Shown here: piece after piece, positions 5,422 through 5,550 of the stretch
How the letters are laid out: each line of letters begins with the position of its first letter
Position numbering within the stretch: position 1 is the first letter of the stretch
Origin: an uncultured Desulfovibrionaceae bacterium
GTDB taxonomy: Bacteria; Desulfobacterota; Desulfovibrionia; Desulfovibrionales; Desulfovibrionaceae
Assembly (NCBI GenBank): GCA_947074125.1
Contig: CAMTOM010000117.1
Coordinates: 1-5,550 of the forward strand
DNA length: 5,550 nt
Reading direction: 5' to 3'
Translations under genes and position numbers: made by a program
Notes under the pieces: model-generated
Databases searched by the model: none
What the model was told of the DNA's origin: nothing
Seen by the model: the letters and a program-made list of their open reading frames with translations, nothing else

Positions 5422-5467
5422 AGGTCTGCACCACTACGAACACCTCGCAGATCTTATATTTCTTTTT
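5422..5467. terminator. Hairpin with one-sided T-rich tail, terminator candidate
   Basis: AGGTCTGC (5422-5429) and GCAGATCT (5447-5454) pair over eight positions with one G-U, around a 17-base loop. On the plus strand it runs into a T-rich tail (5455-5467), as in an intrinsic terminator. On the minus strand it begins at the last base of a stop codon (5454-5456), also a usual place for a gene-end hairpin, but without T-run. Confidence 0.3.
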
Positions 5468-5499
5468 CCAGCCAATCCAGTGGCAACACACTAAAGCGG
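5454..5499 (-). CDS. Possible C-terminal end of a truncated gene, unidentified
   Basis: The minus strand is open from the last genomic base (5499) to a TAA at 5454-5456, giving the tail RFSVLPLDWLEKEI. Its composition and codons are protein-like, and the stop is followed by a hairpin and then by the panB upstream region. That fits the end of a gene lying upstream of panBCD on the same strand. Fourteen residues are too few to name a family, and a chance open frame of this length is common. The rest of the gene was lost where the adapter begins. Confidence 0.3.
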
Positions 5500-5550
5500 A
5501 GATCGGAAGAGCGTCGTGTAGGGAAAGAGTGTACGTCCTGGTGTAGATCT
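5500..5550 (+). other. Illumina TruSeq P5-side adapter, not genomic
   Basis: Bases 5500-5532 equal the 33-base read-through adapter beginning AGATCGGAAGAGCGTCGTG and ending AAAGAGTGT. Bases 5533-5540 (ACGTCCTG) fill the 8-base i5 index slot, and 5541-5550 (GTGTAGATCT) are the start of the constant segment that follows the index. This is untrimmed library sequence, and it shows that the real insert ends at 5499. Confidence 0.97.

Larger units (their letters stand above)
5197..5453. other. Intergenic region upstream of panB
   Basis: No convincing gene. It holds the panBCD promoter and ribosome binding site (5203-5261), long A/T tracts (5264-5280), the half-site array (5284-5325) and a plus-strand promoter-like pair: TTGCCA at 5354-5359 with TATACC at 5378-5383, spacer 18. 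It ends in a hairpin (5422-5454). Confidence 0.6.

Overview
This window reads as an end piece of a bacterial assembly with about half G+C. No gene in it is decisive for taxonomy. The mix of an orphan HPt phosphotransfer protein, a TPR protein, an MJ1255-like glycosyltransferase and a panBCD operon would suit a Gram-negative anaerobe such as a Desulfovibrio-like gut bacterium. That placement is an impression, not a result.

Layout: positions 1-228 carry no convincing gene but are dense in short perfect hairpins. An orphan HPt protein lies on + at 229-555. It converges on a TPR-containing protein on - (644-1237, or up to 1366 with an alternative GTG start). A short divergent region holding two 12-bp palindromes separates the TPR gene from a + strand pair: a GxGHGH-type glycosyltransferase (1448-2530) and, 24 bp later, a YiaC/YjaB-like GNAT acetyltransferase (2555-3013). 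This pair converges, with a 26-bp gap, on the - strand operon panB (5196-4369), panC (4284-3442), panD (3438-3040). A sigma70-like promoter (5233-5261) and an AT-rich array of inverted half-sites lie upstream of panB. A 15-codon tail of another - strand gene may end at 5454.

Function: panB, panC and panD cover the committed part of pantothenate (vitamin B5, CoA precursor) synthesis. PanB makes ketopantoate, PanD makes beta-alanine from aspartate, and PanC joins beta-alanine to pantoate. The ketopantoate reductase step (PanE or IlvC) is not in the window. All three enzymes keep their key residues. The HPt protein presumably relays phosphate for a hybrid kinase encoded elsewhere. The glycosyltransferase/GNAT pair is probably co-transcribed, but its substrate is unknown.

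The last 51 bases (5500-5550) are not genomic. They match the Illumina TruSeq P5-side adapter, including an 8-base index slot, so the biological sequence ends at 5499. I found no previously undescribed system. The most open biological points are the structured start of the window, the half-site array upstream of panB, and the palindromes in the divergent region.
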